A DNA stretch of 61,397 nucleotides, taken from the NCBI GenBank assembly GCA_902489445.1, contig CABTZX010000006.1, positions 1 through 61,397 on the forward strand, read 5' to 3'. Below are positions 8,659 to 17,395 of the stretch, in pieces (positions within the stretch are counted from its first letter, which is position 1; the number at the start of each line of letters is the position of its first letter). Source of the stretch: an uncultured Bacteroidales bacterium. Lineage in GTDB: Bacteria > Bacteroidota > Bacteroidia > Bacteroidales > Porphyromonadaceae. The notes below the pieces were generated by a model. That model searched no databases. It was not told the origin of the DNA and saw only the letters and a list, made by a program, of their open reading frames with translations. A program made the translations under genes and the position numbers.

Positions 8659-10023
8659 TTACCCTTCGAGGAGTGTTTCATGAAGAATTTCCCCAACCGT
8701 GGGATGGGGGAAGCAGTTCCGACGGAAATCCTCCGCCTTTGTTCCTTCCGCTACCGCTATGGCGGCGATGAGAATGATTTCGCTTGCCGGATTGCCCAAT
8801 AGGTGGCAACCAATGATTCGATCCTCCGTATCGGTAATAATCTTGCAGAGTCCGTTTACGCCTTCCGATTCCACAATGAACCTGCCTGCATAGCTCATTG
8901 GTAACTTCTTCACTTGATAGGGCTCGCCGGACGCTTGTAACGCCTCTTCCGTAGCTCCCACGCCGGCAATCTCGGGGTGCGTATAAACGATTCCCGGTAT
9001 CGCGCGGTAGCACATCTTCGGGGCGTTGGGCGCCTCGAGAATATGTTCTACGGCAACTTCTCCCTCGCGAACCGCCGTATGTGCCAATAAAGAGACGCCG
9101 TTCAGGTCGCCAATGGCATAAACATGCGGATGGGACGTTTGCAAATATTCGTTCGTTTTGACCGCGGCTCGGTTCATTTCGATGGAAAGGCTTTCTAAGC
9201 CCAAACCCTTTGACTGGGGCCGTCTGCCCACGCAAAGGAGCGTCTTTTCCGCTTGAAGCGTTTCGCTCGTTCCATCTTGCTTTTCGATGGTTACTTCGCC
9301 CGGTGCCAATGCCGTCACTTTAGTTTGAAGTAGGATCTCAATACCGCGCTTTGTGAGCGATTCCCGTAGCATGGCGGAGGTTTCCTTATCCATGTTTCCG
9401 AGTATTTCGGGCATCATTTCGATCACCGTCACCTTAACGCCCATTGATTGGTAGAAATCGGCAAACTCAATACCGATAACCCCTCCGCCGATAATGGCGA
9501 TGCTTTGTGGCAACTCCTTGGCATCCAACGCTTCGCGCGACGTGATGTAGCCCGACGTTTCAACGCCCGGAATGGGCGGAATTACCGTTTCGCTCCCCGC
9601 CGCCAGTATTACGTCCGTGGCGAGGTACTCCTTGCCGTCCGCCACAATACGGATGGCGCCGTCGGCTTCTCCGTTCAGTTGCGCGCGAGTGGCGATAATT
9701 TCCACACCGGCTTCCTTGAGCCGCATCGATACGCCTGCAGTAAGTTTCCGCACAATCTTGGTTTTGCGTGCCGCTATGCGCTTGAAATCGATGGTTAAAT
9801 CGCCTTCGTACTTGATGCCGCACTTAGCCGATTCGCGCATATCTTCCAGCAGATGTGCCGAGTGGAGTAGTGTTTTGGTGGGGATGCACCCTTCGTTTAG
9901 GCAAACGCCTCCGATGGCGCGTTCCTCAAAAAGAGCCACCTTTTTCCCTTTTGATGCCGCAAAGAGCGCGGCGCTATACCCACCGGGTCCCGCCCCGATG
10001 ATAGCTATATCGTACTTATTCAT
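8659..10023 (-). CDS. lpdA: Dihydrolipoamide dehydrogenase (E3)
   Basis: FAD-dependent enzyme that re-oxidises dihydrolipoyl groups of 2-oxoacid dehydrogenase or glycine-cleavage complexes with NAD. 454 residues from the ATG at 10021-10023. The longer upstream frame lacks family similarity, and MNKYDIAIIGAGPGG is the canonical start. The redox disulfide is GGVCLNEGCIPTK, the NAD-binding fold is IGGGVIGIEFA, and the C-terminal catalytic His is in FPHPTVGE. It stands alone here, with no E1 or E2 gene beside it. Confidence 0.94.
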   Translation of the reverse strand: MNKYDIAIIGAGPGGYSAALFAASKGKKVALFEERAIGGVCLNEGCIPTKTLLHSAHLLEDMRESAKCGIKYEGDLTIDFKRIAARKTKIVRKLTAGVSMRLKEAGVEIIATRAQLNGEADGAIRIVADGKEYLATDVILAAGSETVIPPIPGVETSGYITSREALDAKELPQSIAIIGGGVIGIEFADFYQSMGVKVTVIEMMPEILGNMDKETSAMLRESLTKRGIEILLQTKVTALAPGEVTIEKQDGTSETLQAEKTLLCVGRRPQSKGLGLESLSIEMNRAAVKTNEYLQTSHPHVYAIGDLNGVSLLAHTAVREGEVAVEHILEAPNAPKMCYRAIPGIVYTHPEIAGVGATEEALQASGEPYQVKKLPMSYAGRFIVESEGVNGLCKIITDTEDRIIGCHLLGNPASEIILIAAIAVAEGTKAEDFRRNCFPHPTVGEILHETLLEG

Positions 10024-10471
10024 ATCTGTTCTTCCTATTCGTCCGTTTGTTTGCTCATTCTCCGCTGCCGGTAGTGCCGGAATCAATGCACGCCGATGCC
10101 TTATAAAAGGCACAAAAGCTCCCAACCCCTCGTTCTTCCGTACCTATCGGTTAGTGAGTTGCCCGCGCTCCTTATCGTGATTCGTTCGCCTTCCGTTGCA
10201 ATCTTTCCCCAAAAGTAGTGAAAAAGAGCGACCAAACAGCCATACCCTGAGCAGCACTATAGGATATCTATTCCGATCAATCTGCGTAAATCCGCCTATA
10301 AAGTAGGGCGATGAGCGGAAAAGAAAGCCTTGCCCTTAGCCCTCGTCCATAGAAGAATGGCGCAAAGTGACCGGTGCCTTCCTCTATTCAGAAGAGAGGA
10401 ACAAACCGCTCTCAACGGACGAGCTAAGCCGAAGCATCGGCACCGCCGCCCCACGCTACCGATGCAACCGA
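10024..10471. other. Intergenic stretch with no recognised element
   Basis: 448 bases between the lpd start and the composite array. Two frames near 10330-10594 have no recognisable protein features and overlap the array. I found no convincing -7 box for lpd. Confidence 0.4.
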
Positions 10472-10735
10472 CCCATGCCGTGCATCGCCCTCGCGCTTTC
10501 CTACGTACCCTCTCAACCGTTTCTGCGTAGATCCTTAACCATCTGTATATACATCCTCAATAAATCCTTTAAAGAAGTTGTACAAATCGTTTAAAGGATT
10601 TGTATGAATTGTTTTAAGTATTCGTATAAATCCTTTTAATGATTTGTCGAGAAGGTACGTACAAACGATCGGAAAGGATGCAAGGAATGATCGAGAAGTA
10701 TCGAACAAACAATCGAAAAGGGAGGTACGAGTGAG
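10472..10735. repeat. Composite 22-bp array, copy B
   Basis: Twelve units in one 22-bp register. The left block starts at 10472 (degenerate), 10494, 10516 and 10538, with TACGTA, TGCGTA and TATATA cores. The central block at 10560, 10582, 10604 and 10626 has ATAAATC or ACAAATC arms around TTTAAA-type cores. The right block at 10648, 10670, 10692 and 10714 has CGAGAAGG-type units. Right-block units resemble reverse complements of left-block units, so the array has overall dyad symmetry. It sits between the divergent lpd and the ABC importer. Confidence 0.85.
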
Positions 10736-10889
10736 CGGTTCCTATTAATATAGTGGGGGAATGGATGGGGGCTGGTGGGGCGGTAAAAGGGATCAAATCC
10801 GCGGTACATATGAGTGGGGACGGGTGATGGATAGGGGACGGTGGAGAAATGGTTAGGGGGCGGCAGGGTGATGGGTAGGGCGCGTGGGT
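10736..10889. repeat. Degenerate G-rich continuation of copy B
   Basis: Weakly similar G-rich units continue in the same register. Three successive units at 10824, 10846 and 10868 share an ATGGNTAGGG-like segment. The unit at 10736 has an ATTAAT palindrome at the core position. Units at 10758-10823 are too diverged to call. Confidence 0.45.
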
Positions 10890-10919
10890 GGGTCGGCAAG
10901 CCAAACGCGCTCTTTTTGT

Positions 10920-10927
10920 TACCTTTG
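10920..10927 (+). promoter_or_regulatory. -7 box of the ABC importer operon
   Basis: TACCTTTG, 28 bases before the ATG of the substrate-binding lipoprotein. It probably drives the four-gene uptake locus. No TTG -33 box is clear. I looked for a cobalamin riboswitch in this gap and did not find its conserved boxes. Confidence 0.5.
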
Positions 10928-10955
10928 ATGTCGGAATTGGTAAGGGAAGTTTGTA

Positions 10956-12149
10956 ATGAAGCAGACTATGAAAAATTCGGGAACGCGGCTTGCCGGTCGC
11001 GCTCTTGTATGGTTGATGTTGCCCCTCGTGCTACTCGCGTGCAAGGGAAAGCGCGGTGAAAGCGGCTCGGAAGCCGGTACAATCGGAGGCGAACAGGCGG
11101 AGACGGCAACGCTCACCGTAGAGGATGCGCGTCTTTTCAGTATTGAAAATATCGAAAACGGTCACAAGGTGCGCGTGTTCTCACCGCAAGGGGATACGCT
11201 TTCGACCTATGTTCTGTTGTCGCATCAAGCGGCAACGCAGTATCAATCAGCGGTCGGCGAGACGGTAGTAGCGGTTCCGTTGGAGCGAATGGCACTACTG
11301 AGCGATACCTTTATGGGAGCTGCCGAGCTGTTGGATGCTTTGGATCGCGTAGTTGCTACGAGCGATACCGCTACGCTCTATAACGAAGCCGCTCGGGAAC
11401 GGGCTCGCAACGGCGCGCTGACAGGTGTTTCGCGCGAAGGAACTACCGATGCGGAACGGCTGATCGCCCTACGTCCGGACGGAATTATGGCAAACTACTT
11501 CGAGGGCGTGGCGGATCAGCTGAATATTCCCAAGGGAAGCGGTATCCCCATTCTGTACAACAACGATTGGCAGGAAGCAACCCTTTTGGGCAGAGCCGAG
11601 TGGATTAAGTTCGTGGGGCTCCTGACGGGTAAAGGCAAAGAGGCGCAGGAATTCTATCATCGCGCCAAAGCGGCGTACGATTCGGTACGTCAGAGTGTAA
11701 AGCTCGAATCCTCCCTTCCGGATGTTTTGTTCGGACAAGCGTACAAAGGGGTGTGGTACTTGCCGGCGGCAGATAGCTATATAGCCGCCATGCTACAGGA
11801 TGCCGGTGCGCAGTACAATGCACCGAAAACGAGCGCGCCGGGGGCTCCGCTCTCGTTTGAGCAGGTATATTTGGATCATCACAACGATGCGGTTTGGCTG
11901 GCATGGCACTCCGGAACGGTGGAAACGTACGCCGATTTCCTGAAACAGGATAAACGTTACGCCAAATTCCGCGCCTTTACGGAGCGAAATGTATGGTTAA
12001 ACAACGGGAAAGTACGCGGAATGGCAAACGATTACTTCGAACAAGGGCCGTATCGTCCGGAGCAGATTCTGTCCGATTTGGTATATATCTTTCATCCGGC
12101 GCTTAGGAGTGACGCGTATCGGCCGGCTTATTGGCAGCAACTGAAATAG
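10956..12149 (+). CDS. ABC importer substrate-binding lipoprotein (BtuF/FhuD-like)
   Basis: 397 residues. The lipobox is in PLVLLACKGK after an N-terminal hydrophobic segment, so the mature protein is anchored by a lipid. The body resembles the TroA/BtuF class III binding fold, with TDAERLIALRPDGIMAN in the place of the usual ALKPDLVI strand. It is followed at once by permease and ATPase genes and then an outer-membrane receptor. The ligand is probably an iron complex, haem or a corrinoid. The sequence alone does not decide between them. Confidence 0.85.
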   Translation: MKQTMKNSGTRLAGRALVWLMLPLVLLACKGKRGESGSEAGTIGGEQAETATLTVEDARLFSIENIENGHKVRVFSPQGDTLSTYVLLSHQAATQYQSAVGETVVAVPLERMALLSDTFMGAAELLDALDRVVATSDTATLYNEAARERARNGALTGVSREGTTDAERLIALRPDGIMANYFEGVADQLNIPKGSGIPILYNNDWQEATLLGRAEWIKFVGLLTGKGKEAQEFYHRAKAAYDSVRQSVKLESSLPDVLFGQAYKGVWYLPAADSYIAAMLQDAGAQYNAPKTSAPGAPLSFEQVYLDHHNDAVWLAWHSGTVETYADFLKQDKRYAKFRAFTERNVWLNNGKVRGMANDYFEQGPYRPEQILSDLVYIFHPALRSDAYRPAYWQQLK

Positions 12150-12154
12150 ACGGA

Positions 12155-13186
12155 ATGCGCTCTACACTCGTATTTATTCTGCTGTTGGTAGGGGCGATTG
12201 TCGCCTTTTGTTTAGACATAGCTCTGGGCAGCGTGAACATTTCGTGGGAAACGCTCCTTGCTCTGCTGACCGATCCATCCTCTCAGCCGGAGGAACTGAG
12301 CTTCATTTTGTGGCAAATGAGGTTGCCTAATGCGCTAACGGCAGTGATGTGTGGCGCGGGCTTAGCGGTTTCGGGCTTAGCAATGCAGACTCTTTTCCGC
12401 AATCCGCTGGCAGATGCCTCCATTTTGGGCGTATCGGGCGGCGCATCGTTAGGGGTGGCTCTTTTTATGATGGGGATAAGTTTGCCCGGAATAGGTGCCG
12501 CCTTTGCCGCAGGAGGTATATGGCAAACGATGGGTATGTTGCTCTCTGCCGTGGCAGGGGCTGCTGTCATTCTACTGGTAATAGCGTTGCTGTCGCGGCG
12601 AATGCAGGATATTGCTTCGCTGTTAATAGTGGGCGTTATGATCAGCTTTCTATCGGGAGCGGTGGTCGGCTTGCTGCAATATTACGCTCCTGCCGAAGTG
12701 GTGAAGCAATTTCAGGTATGGAGCTTGGGCAGCTTAGAGGGCAACGATATGCCCGATGTACTCATAATGGCGTGTACGTTACTACCTTCGTCGCTGCTGT
12801 TTCTATTCGTACCGAAGCAATTGGACGCTTTGCTCATCGGCGAGCGGTATGCCGCTTCGGTGGGCGTATCGGTCAAGCGCGTCCGTTTGTACGTGATTTT
12901 GGCGGCGGGAGTGGCTGTGGGCGTATCAACGGCATATTGCGGTCCGATCGCATTTATCGGTATTGCGGTGCCGCACATCGTACGTTTTCTGACGGGGAAG
13001 AGTAGTCATCGGCTACTCATACCGTTCACTTTGGTGGCGGGAGCCGGGTTTATGCCGATTTGCCATATGCTTACGCATGTGCTCAAGGGAGGCGCCGTGC
13101 TGCCGATCAATATGGTTACGGGAATAATAGGGGCCCCCATCCTCATTTCACTTATACTGCGTAAGGAGCGAAAAGCATGGAAATAG
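12155..13186 (+). CDS. FecCD-family ABC permease
   Basis: Membrane permease of the BtuC/FecCD family, 343 residues from the ATG at 12155 (MRSTLVFILLLVG). A TTG at 12131 would overlap the preceding gene and is less likely. About ten transmembrane segments are visible. LPNALTAVMCGAGLAVSGLAMQ and RNPLADASILGVSGGASLG are family hallmarks. PHIVRFLTG marks the coupling helix that contacts the ATPase. It starts 5 bases after the lipoprotein stop and overlaps the ATPase gene by 10 bases. Confidence 0.93.
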   Translation: MRSTLVFILLLVGAIVAFCLDIALGSVNISWETLLALLTDPSSQPEELSFILWQMRLPNALTAVMCGAGLAVSGLAMQTLFRNPLADASILGVSGGASLGVALFMMGISLPGIGAAFAAGGIWQTMGMLLSAVAGAAVILLVIALLSRRMQDIASLLIVGVMISFLSGAVVGLLQYYAPAEVVKQFQVWSLGSLEGNDMPDVLIMACTLLPSSLLFLFVPKQLDALLIGERYAASVGVSVKRVRLYVILAAGVAVGVSTAYCGPIAFIGIAVPHIVRFLTGKSSHRLLIPFTLVAGAGFMPICHMLTHVLKGGAVLPINMVTGIIGAPILISLILRKERKAWK

Positions 13187-14190
13187 CGGCATTGGAGGGA
13201 TTAACGCTGGATAAACTATCCACGGGATACGGCTCGCGGCTCGTAACGCGCGACATTTCCTGGCATATACCGTACGGAAGGCTGGTATCCCTTTTGGGCG
13301 CCAACGGGAGCGGCAAGTCCACGCTACTAAAGGCGATTGCGTTAGGCAGTGAGGCTTTGAGCGGACGCGTATGCATCGACGGGACCGATTTATCGCGCAA
13401 AACGCTTCAGGAGCGTGCCCGAACGGTGGCGGTTGTACTGAACGATGTGGAATACGAAAGGCGGCTGACGGTGGAAGAGCTGGTTGCCATTGGGCGAATT
13501 CCCTATACCGGCTTTATGGGTTCCCTACAGCACGAGGATAGAACCGCGATACATAATGCGCTGCTTCAGTGCGGATTGAAGGGCTACGAACGGAGGCGAT
13601 TGGGCACTCTGAGCGATGGAGAGCGGCAACGCGCCTTTGTGGCTCGCGCTTTTGCCCAGCAAACGCCGCTCGTTCTGTTGGACGAACCTACGGCACACTT
13701 GGATCTGGCGCACCGAATGGCTCTGTATCGCCTGCTGAGGGATATGGCGCATCGCTCGCAACGGATCGTACTCGTTTCGTGCCACGAACTGCAGCTTGCC
13801 GTCAATACGAGCGACGAAATAGGCATCCTCACGCATGAAGGTGAGCTAATCCACGGTATTCCCGAGGAGTTGGCACTACAAAATGCGTACGAAAAGCTAT
13901 TCCCCGGCGAGCATTTTACCTTCGATCCCGTTCGCGGCATCGTTGAAGAGGAGCCGACCATGGGGCGCTTTGTACGGGTAGAAGGCTCCGGCGAGCAGAA
14001 GACGCTGATCCCCTACGCGGAAGCGATGCTCCGTCGGCTCGGCTATCGGGTCACTTCCGCCGGACAGAACCCTGAGTTACACCTCGAGATCGGGGAGAAT
14101 CAGTGGACGCTCGATACAGACGGACGAAAAGAATCTTACCCCTCGCTCACCGCCCTGGCAGAGCGTTTGCAACGAATAACCATCAGATAA
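13177..14190 (+). CDS. ABC importer ATPase with C-terminal extension
   Basis: ATP-binding subunit for the permease encoded just upstream. Walker A is GANGSGKST, the signature LSDGERQR, Walker B LVLLDEPTAHLD, and the switch His is in VSCHELQL. At 337 residues it is about 80 longer than typical FecE/BtuD. The extra C-terminal part (from about residue 260, GRFVRVEGSGEQ onward) has no motif I recognise. The gene overlaps the permease by 10 bases, so the two are probably made in fixed ratio. Confidence 0.93.
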   Translation: MEIAALEGLTLDKLSTGYGSRLVTRDISWHIPYGRLVSLLGANGSGKSTLLKAIALGSEALSGRVCIDGTDLSRKTLQERARTVAVVLNDVEYERRLTVEELVAIGRIPYTGFMGSLQHEDRTAIHNALLQCGLKGYERRRLGTLSDGERQRAFVARAFAQQTPLVLLDEPTAHLDLAHRMALYRLLRDMAHRSQRIVLVSCHELQLAVNTSDEIGILTHEGELIHGIPEELALQNAYEKLFPGEHFTFDPVRGIVEEEPTMGRFVRVEGSGEQKTLIPYAEAMLRRLGYRVTSAGQNPELHLEIGENQWTLDTDGRKESYPSLTALAERLQRITIR

Positions 14191-14214
14191 TTACCCTACA
14201 TGTACACTGTTCCC

Positions 14215-14302
14215 GCGAAACCTATATACCTTTGCTGCGAAAGGTATATACCTATTGAACGAAAGGTATATACATATCAAATGAAAGGTATATAGGTATC
14301 GG
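14215..14302. repeat. 22-bp TATATA tetrad, locus 2
   Basis: Four TATATA cores at 14223, 14245, 14267 and 14289, exactly 22 bases apart, with GAAAGG before most cores. It separates the ABC ATPase gene from the outer-membrane receptor gene. Confidence 0.9.
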
Positions 14303-14345
14303 GAAGAGCAATCCTTATCCATTTAGAACGATAACGCTACACAAA

Positions 14346-16901
14346 ATGAAACAGACCGAGAACGCACTGAAAAGATGCCTCCTCCTGGGGTGGCTCGCAC
14401 TGACCATTGTCCTCAACCTTACGGCACAGACGGACGAAACATTCCGCCTGCGCGGCATAGTTATGGAGGAATCCCTGCAACCTCTCCCCTTTGCCACCAT
14501 AGCCATAACCCCGCTGAACGGCGAAAACGAGGGTGAAGCGGTGCAACAGGTTACCGACGATGCCGGCCGCTTTGCGGTGAGCCTGCCCCGAGCCGAGCGT
14601 TACCGCGTGGAAGCCTCCTACGTAGGTTACACGGCGGAGCCGATGCTGAAGCCCTATGCCGAGCTGAAGAAGAGCGCCTTGCTCCGTATCAAAATGAAGG
14701 AAGCGGTAAAGGAAATTGGCGAAGTAACCGTAGCGGTGAAGCGACCCTTGGTACGCCTTGACGTGGATAAACTGGCGTATAATGTGGAAGAAGACCCCCT
14801 CAGCAAAAATGAAAGTTTAAGGGATATGCTCCGCCGGGTACCGCTTGTTACGGTAGACGGTCAGGGAAACGTGCAGGTAAAAGGCTCGTCCGACTTTCAA
14901 ATCTACCTCAACGGGAAACCGTCGTCAATGATAAACGCCAATCCGAAGGACATCTTGCAGAGCATTCCTGCCGGTTCGATAAAGAAAGTAGAGGTGATTA
15001 CCGATCCGGGCGTTAAGTACGATGCCGAGGGAGTAACCGCCATCCTCAACATAGTTACCAATAGCGGCGCTTCGTTCAAGGGGCTTGCCGGTAGCGTTTT
15101 TGCTACTGTAGGGTATCCGTTCGCCCTGTCCGCCGGGAGCTATATAACTGCCAAATTCGGCAAGTTCGGCATCAATAGTAACTACGTCTGTACCTATATC
15201 AAGCAAAAGAACAATCAGTCCTACGAAAGCGAAGAGGAGTTCCCTTCTTCTTTTCTGATAAATCGCAGCAATACCGATCGGTTCAATATGGAAATGCATA
15301 CGGGGGCGATCACGCTTACATACGACATAAATCCGCGAAACTTGCTCTCCCTGACCACAAACTTCAACTTCCGTAAAATGAATCAGTACGAATCGCTCCG
15401 GAGCTATAGTTACACTTCCAAGGAACAAGATGCCCTGATCTACAGGGATTCTGTGCAGAACCATTCGTACAACAATCGGGTTACCGTTGAAAGCAATTTG
15501 GATTATCAGTGGAGCGGTAACACGGAAGGCGAATTACTAACCCTTTCGTATCGCTACTTCTATGGACCAACCACAGGAAAAACAACTTCCGGCGGAGGAA
15601 TATATCTCAGCGGAAAAGCGCCTTCTTTATGGCAACAACGCGATTTAAGCAAAGCGGGCATGCACGAGCATACTGCGCAAGCCGATTACTCGCGTCCGTT
15701 TGCCGAAAAGCACGCCATCGAGGCGGGAGCGAAATACATCTATCGTTTGGGCAATACCAATCCATCTTACGAATTGTACGATCCTGCTACCGATAGCTGG
15801 GCACCCGGTTCGCGCTTCGGACAACACTTGGGCATAGGCGGCTCCCCGATGAATTACGTCCAAACCGTACTTGCCGCTTATACATCATATTCGTTCAAAG
15901 CAAACGCTTGGAGCCTAAAAGCCGGTTTGCGCTTTGAAGGCGGAGGTTTTAGCGTTAAGTACGCCACCGAACCGGATGCCAATACGCGCCATCGCTTTAC
16001 CGATTTGGTGCCACAGCTATCCGTCGGGTACAATCTTTCGCCCTCACAACAGCTGAAACTGAACTATACAATGCGCGTAAGGCGCCCTTCAATGCTCCAG
16101 CTTAATCCCTACCGCAGTCAGGTGCAAATGCATCGTGTTTCGTACGGAAATGCCGATTTGCTGAACGAACGCAGGAACAGGTTGTCGCTCGGGTATAGCC
16201 TTTACAAAACGAAGTTAAGCTTAAACGTCTCATTGGATGGTAGTTACGTCAACAAACCTATTACCGAGGTGATGTTTATTGACCCGCAAAATCCGAATGT
16301 GATTGTCAATACCTTCGAAAACTTCGGTAATAGATGGAGCTTCCGTACCAATGGATTTGTCAATTGGTCGCCACTTACTTGGCTGCGAATTATCTCCAAT
16401 TTCAATGTAAGCTATCTGACTTTTAACCGAAAAGTGGATAAAACCGCGGCAAACGATATAAGCCGAATAAGCGGCGTAGGCGGCAACGTGATGATTGGCA
16501 GTATGATTACGCTGCCCAAGGATTGGATGATTTCGCTCTATTTGGGAAGGTTTCGGCAGCGTCCTACCTCTTATCAGGAAGCATTTGGTAGCGGCTATCA
16601 CAGTTTAGTGCTCAACAAAACGTTCCTAAAGAAGAAACTTTCCGTATCGCTCTACGTGAACAATTTGTTCCGAAGCACCTATAAGTTTACCATTAGGCGA
16701 CATACGGGCGCGGGGCAATCCATAGTTCATGCGAACAATGTGGCGCGTAATTTTGGCATCAATGTATCTTATAGTTTCGGTAAAATGAAGTCTTCCATCC
16801 GAAAGGTACAGCGTACGATTGAAAATAACGACCTTTCCACTGAATCGTCAGGCGGGACGCAGCAGGCAGGAAGTACCGAAACGCCTCAGGCTCCGAGATA
16901 A
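14346..16901 (+). CDS. Outer-membrane beta-barrel receptor (TonB-dependent-receptor-like)
   Basis: 851 residues. A signal peptide (LGWLALTIVLNLTAQ) is followed by a carboxypeptidase-regulatory-like domain (FRLRGIVMEESLQPLPFATI). A plug-like region (SLRDMLRRVPLVTVDGQGNVQVKG, with VITDPGVKYDAEG) precedes a long barrel of the OMP_b-brl_3 type. It follows the ABC importer and probably supplies its substrate across the outer membrane. A polar tail ends in SGGTQQAGSTETPQAPR rather than the usual terminal aromatic residue, so the barrel end lies before the tail. Confidence 0.85.
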   Translation: MKQTENALKRCLLLGWLALTIVLNLTAQTDETFRLRGIVMEESLQPLPFATIAITPLNGENEGEAVQQVTDDAGRFAVSLPRAERYRVEASYVGYTAEPMLKPYAELKKSALLRIKMKEAVKEIGEVTVAVKRPLVRLDVDKLAYNVEEDPLSKNESLRDMLRRVPLVTVDGQGNVQVKGSSDFQIYLNGKPSSMINANPKDILQSIPAGSIKKVEVITDPGVKYDAEGVTAILNIVTNSGASFKGLAGSVFATVGYPFALSAGSYITAKFGKFGINSNYVCTYIKQKNNQSYESEEEFPSSFLINRSNTDRFNMEMHTGAITLTYDINPRNLLSLTTNFNFRKMNQYESLRSYSYTSKEQDALIYRDSVQNHSYNNRVTVESNLDYQWSGNTEGELLTLSYRYFYGPTTGKTTSGGGIYLSGKAPSLWQQRDLSKAGMHEHTAQADYSRPFAEKHAIEAGAKYIYRLGNTNPSYELYDPATDSWAPGSRFGQHLGIGGSPMNYVQTVLAAYTSYSFKANAWSLKAGLRFEGGGFSVKYATEPDANTRHRFTDLVPQLSVGYNLSPSQQLKLNYTMRVRRPSMLQLNPYRSQVQMHRVSYGNADLLNERRNRLSLGYSLYKTKLSLNVSLDGSYVNKPITEVMFIDPQNPNVIVNTFENFGNRWSFRTNGFVNWSPLTWLRIISNFNVSYLTFNRKVDKTAANDISRISGVGGNVMIGSMITLPKDWMISLYLGRFRQRPTSYQEAFGSGYHSLVLNKTFLKKKLSVSLYVNNLFRSTYKFTIRRHTGAGQSIVHANNVARNFGINVSYSFGKMKSSIRKVQRTIENNDLSTESSGGTQQAGSTETPQAPR

Positions 16902-16903
16902 GA

Positions 16904-17395
16904 TTAGGGGACGGGAACGCTAAGTACGGAGCGGCGGGTATAGCCAACGCCCACCTGATCAATACCTCGGAGCAGTGGGCGCTCTGTACAAAGCGAAAGA
17001 TGCAATGTGTAAATTCCGCTGTGCGGAAAGGAGAAAAGAGGAAAGAGCTCCGCTTCGGTTTGCCGAAAAGTGGCACCCCCTTTGGGCTCCTTGCCGTTAT
17101 TTGCCAACATTTGTATGCGCAGCGTATCCGCCATCAGTAGGCTATCGGCGTGCATTAGCCTGTACTGCAGCGTGATATGGTTAAAGTCGTAGCGATTATC
17201 GAACCGTAAAAAGACGCGGGCACTATAGCTGCTTCCGCCGTAAGGAACGAAAAGTGGATAAGAAAGAGTGGTGTCGCGGTGCCATTTAGCTTGAGGCAGA
17301 GCGCGATAGGTCACTTCTTCGCGCCCGGATGTAACGCAACTCCATAGAAAAAGAGCGCACAAGCAGGTGCCTAAAGCTATTCTAATCGCTTTCAT
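16904..17395 (-). CDS. gldH: Gliding-motility lipoprotein GldH
   Basis: 163 residues. The lipobox is LFLWSCVTS near residue 20. The remainder (a beta-rich domain with FDNRYDFNHITLQYRL) resembles GldH. GldH is needed for gliding in Flavobacterium but is kept in non-gliding Bacteroidetes, where its role is unclear. It overlaps the end of ricT by 14 bases, the conserved ricT-gldH order. It converges on the receptor gene with only 2 bases between stops. Confidence 0.85.
   Translation of the reverse strand: MKAIRIALGTCLCALFLWSCVTSGREEVTYRALPQAKWHRDTTLSYPLFVPYGGSSYSARVFLRFDNRYDFNHITLQYRLMHADSLLMADTLRIQMLANNGKEPKGGATFRQTEAELFPLFSFPHSGIYTLHLSLCTERPLLRGIDQVGVGYTRRSVLSVPVP

Noticed and set aside
8397..8696. 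99-residue minus-strand frame
   Set aside because: It crosses the TATATA tetrad and the end of lpd; the repeated ETYIP/NLYTF pattern is the array translated.
10330..10594. Two overlapping frames upstream of the importer
   Set aside because: They run into the composite array and have no similarity or plausible start signals.
10024..10955. Possible cobalamin riboswitch before the ABC importer
   Set aside because: I could not find the conserved B12-box sequences; the gap is explained mostly by the repeat array.
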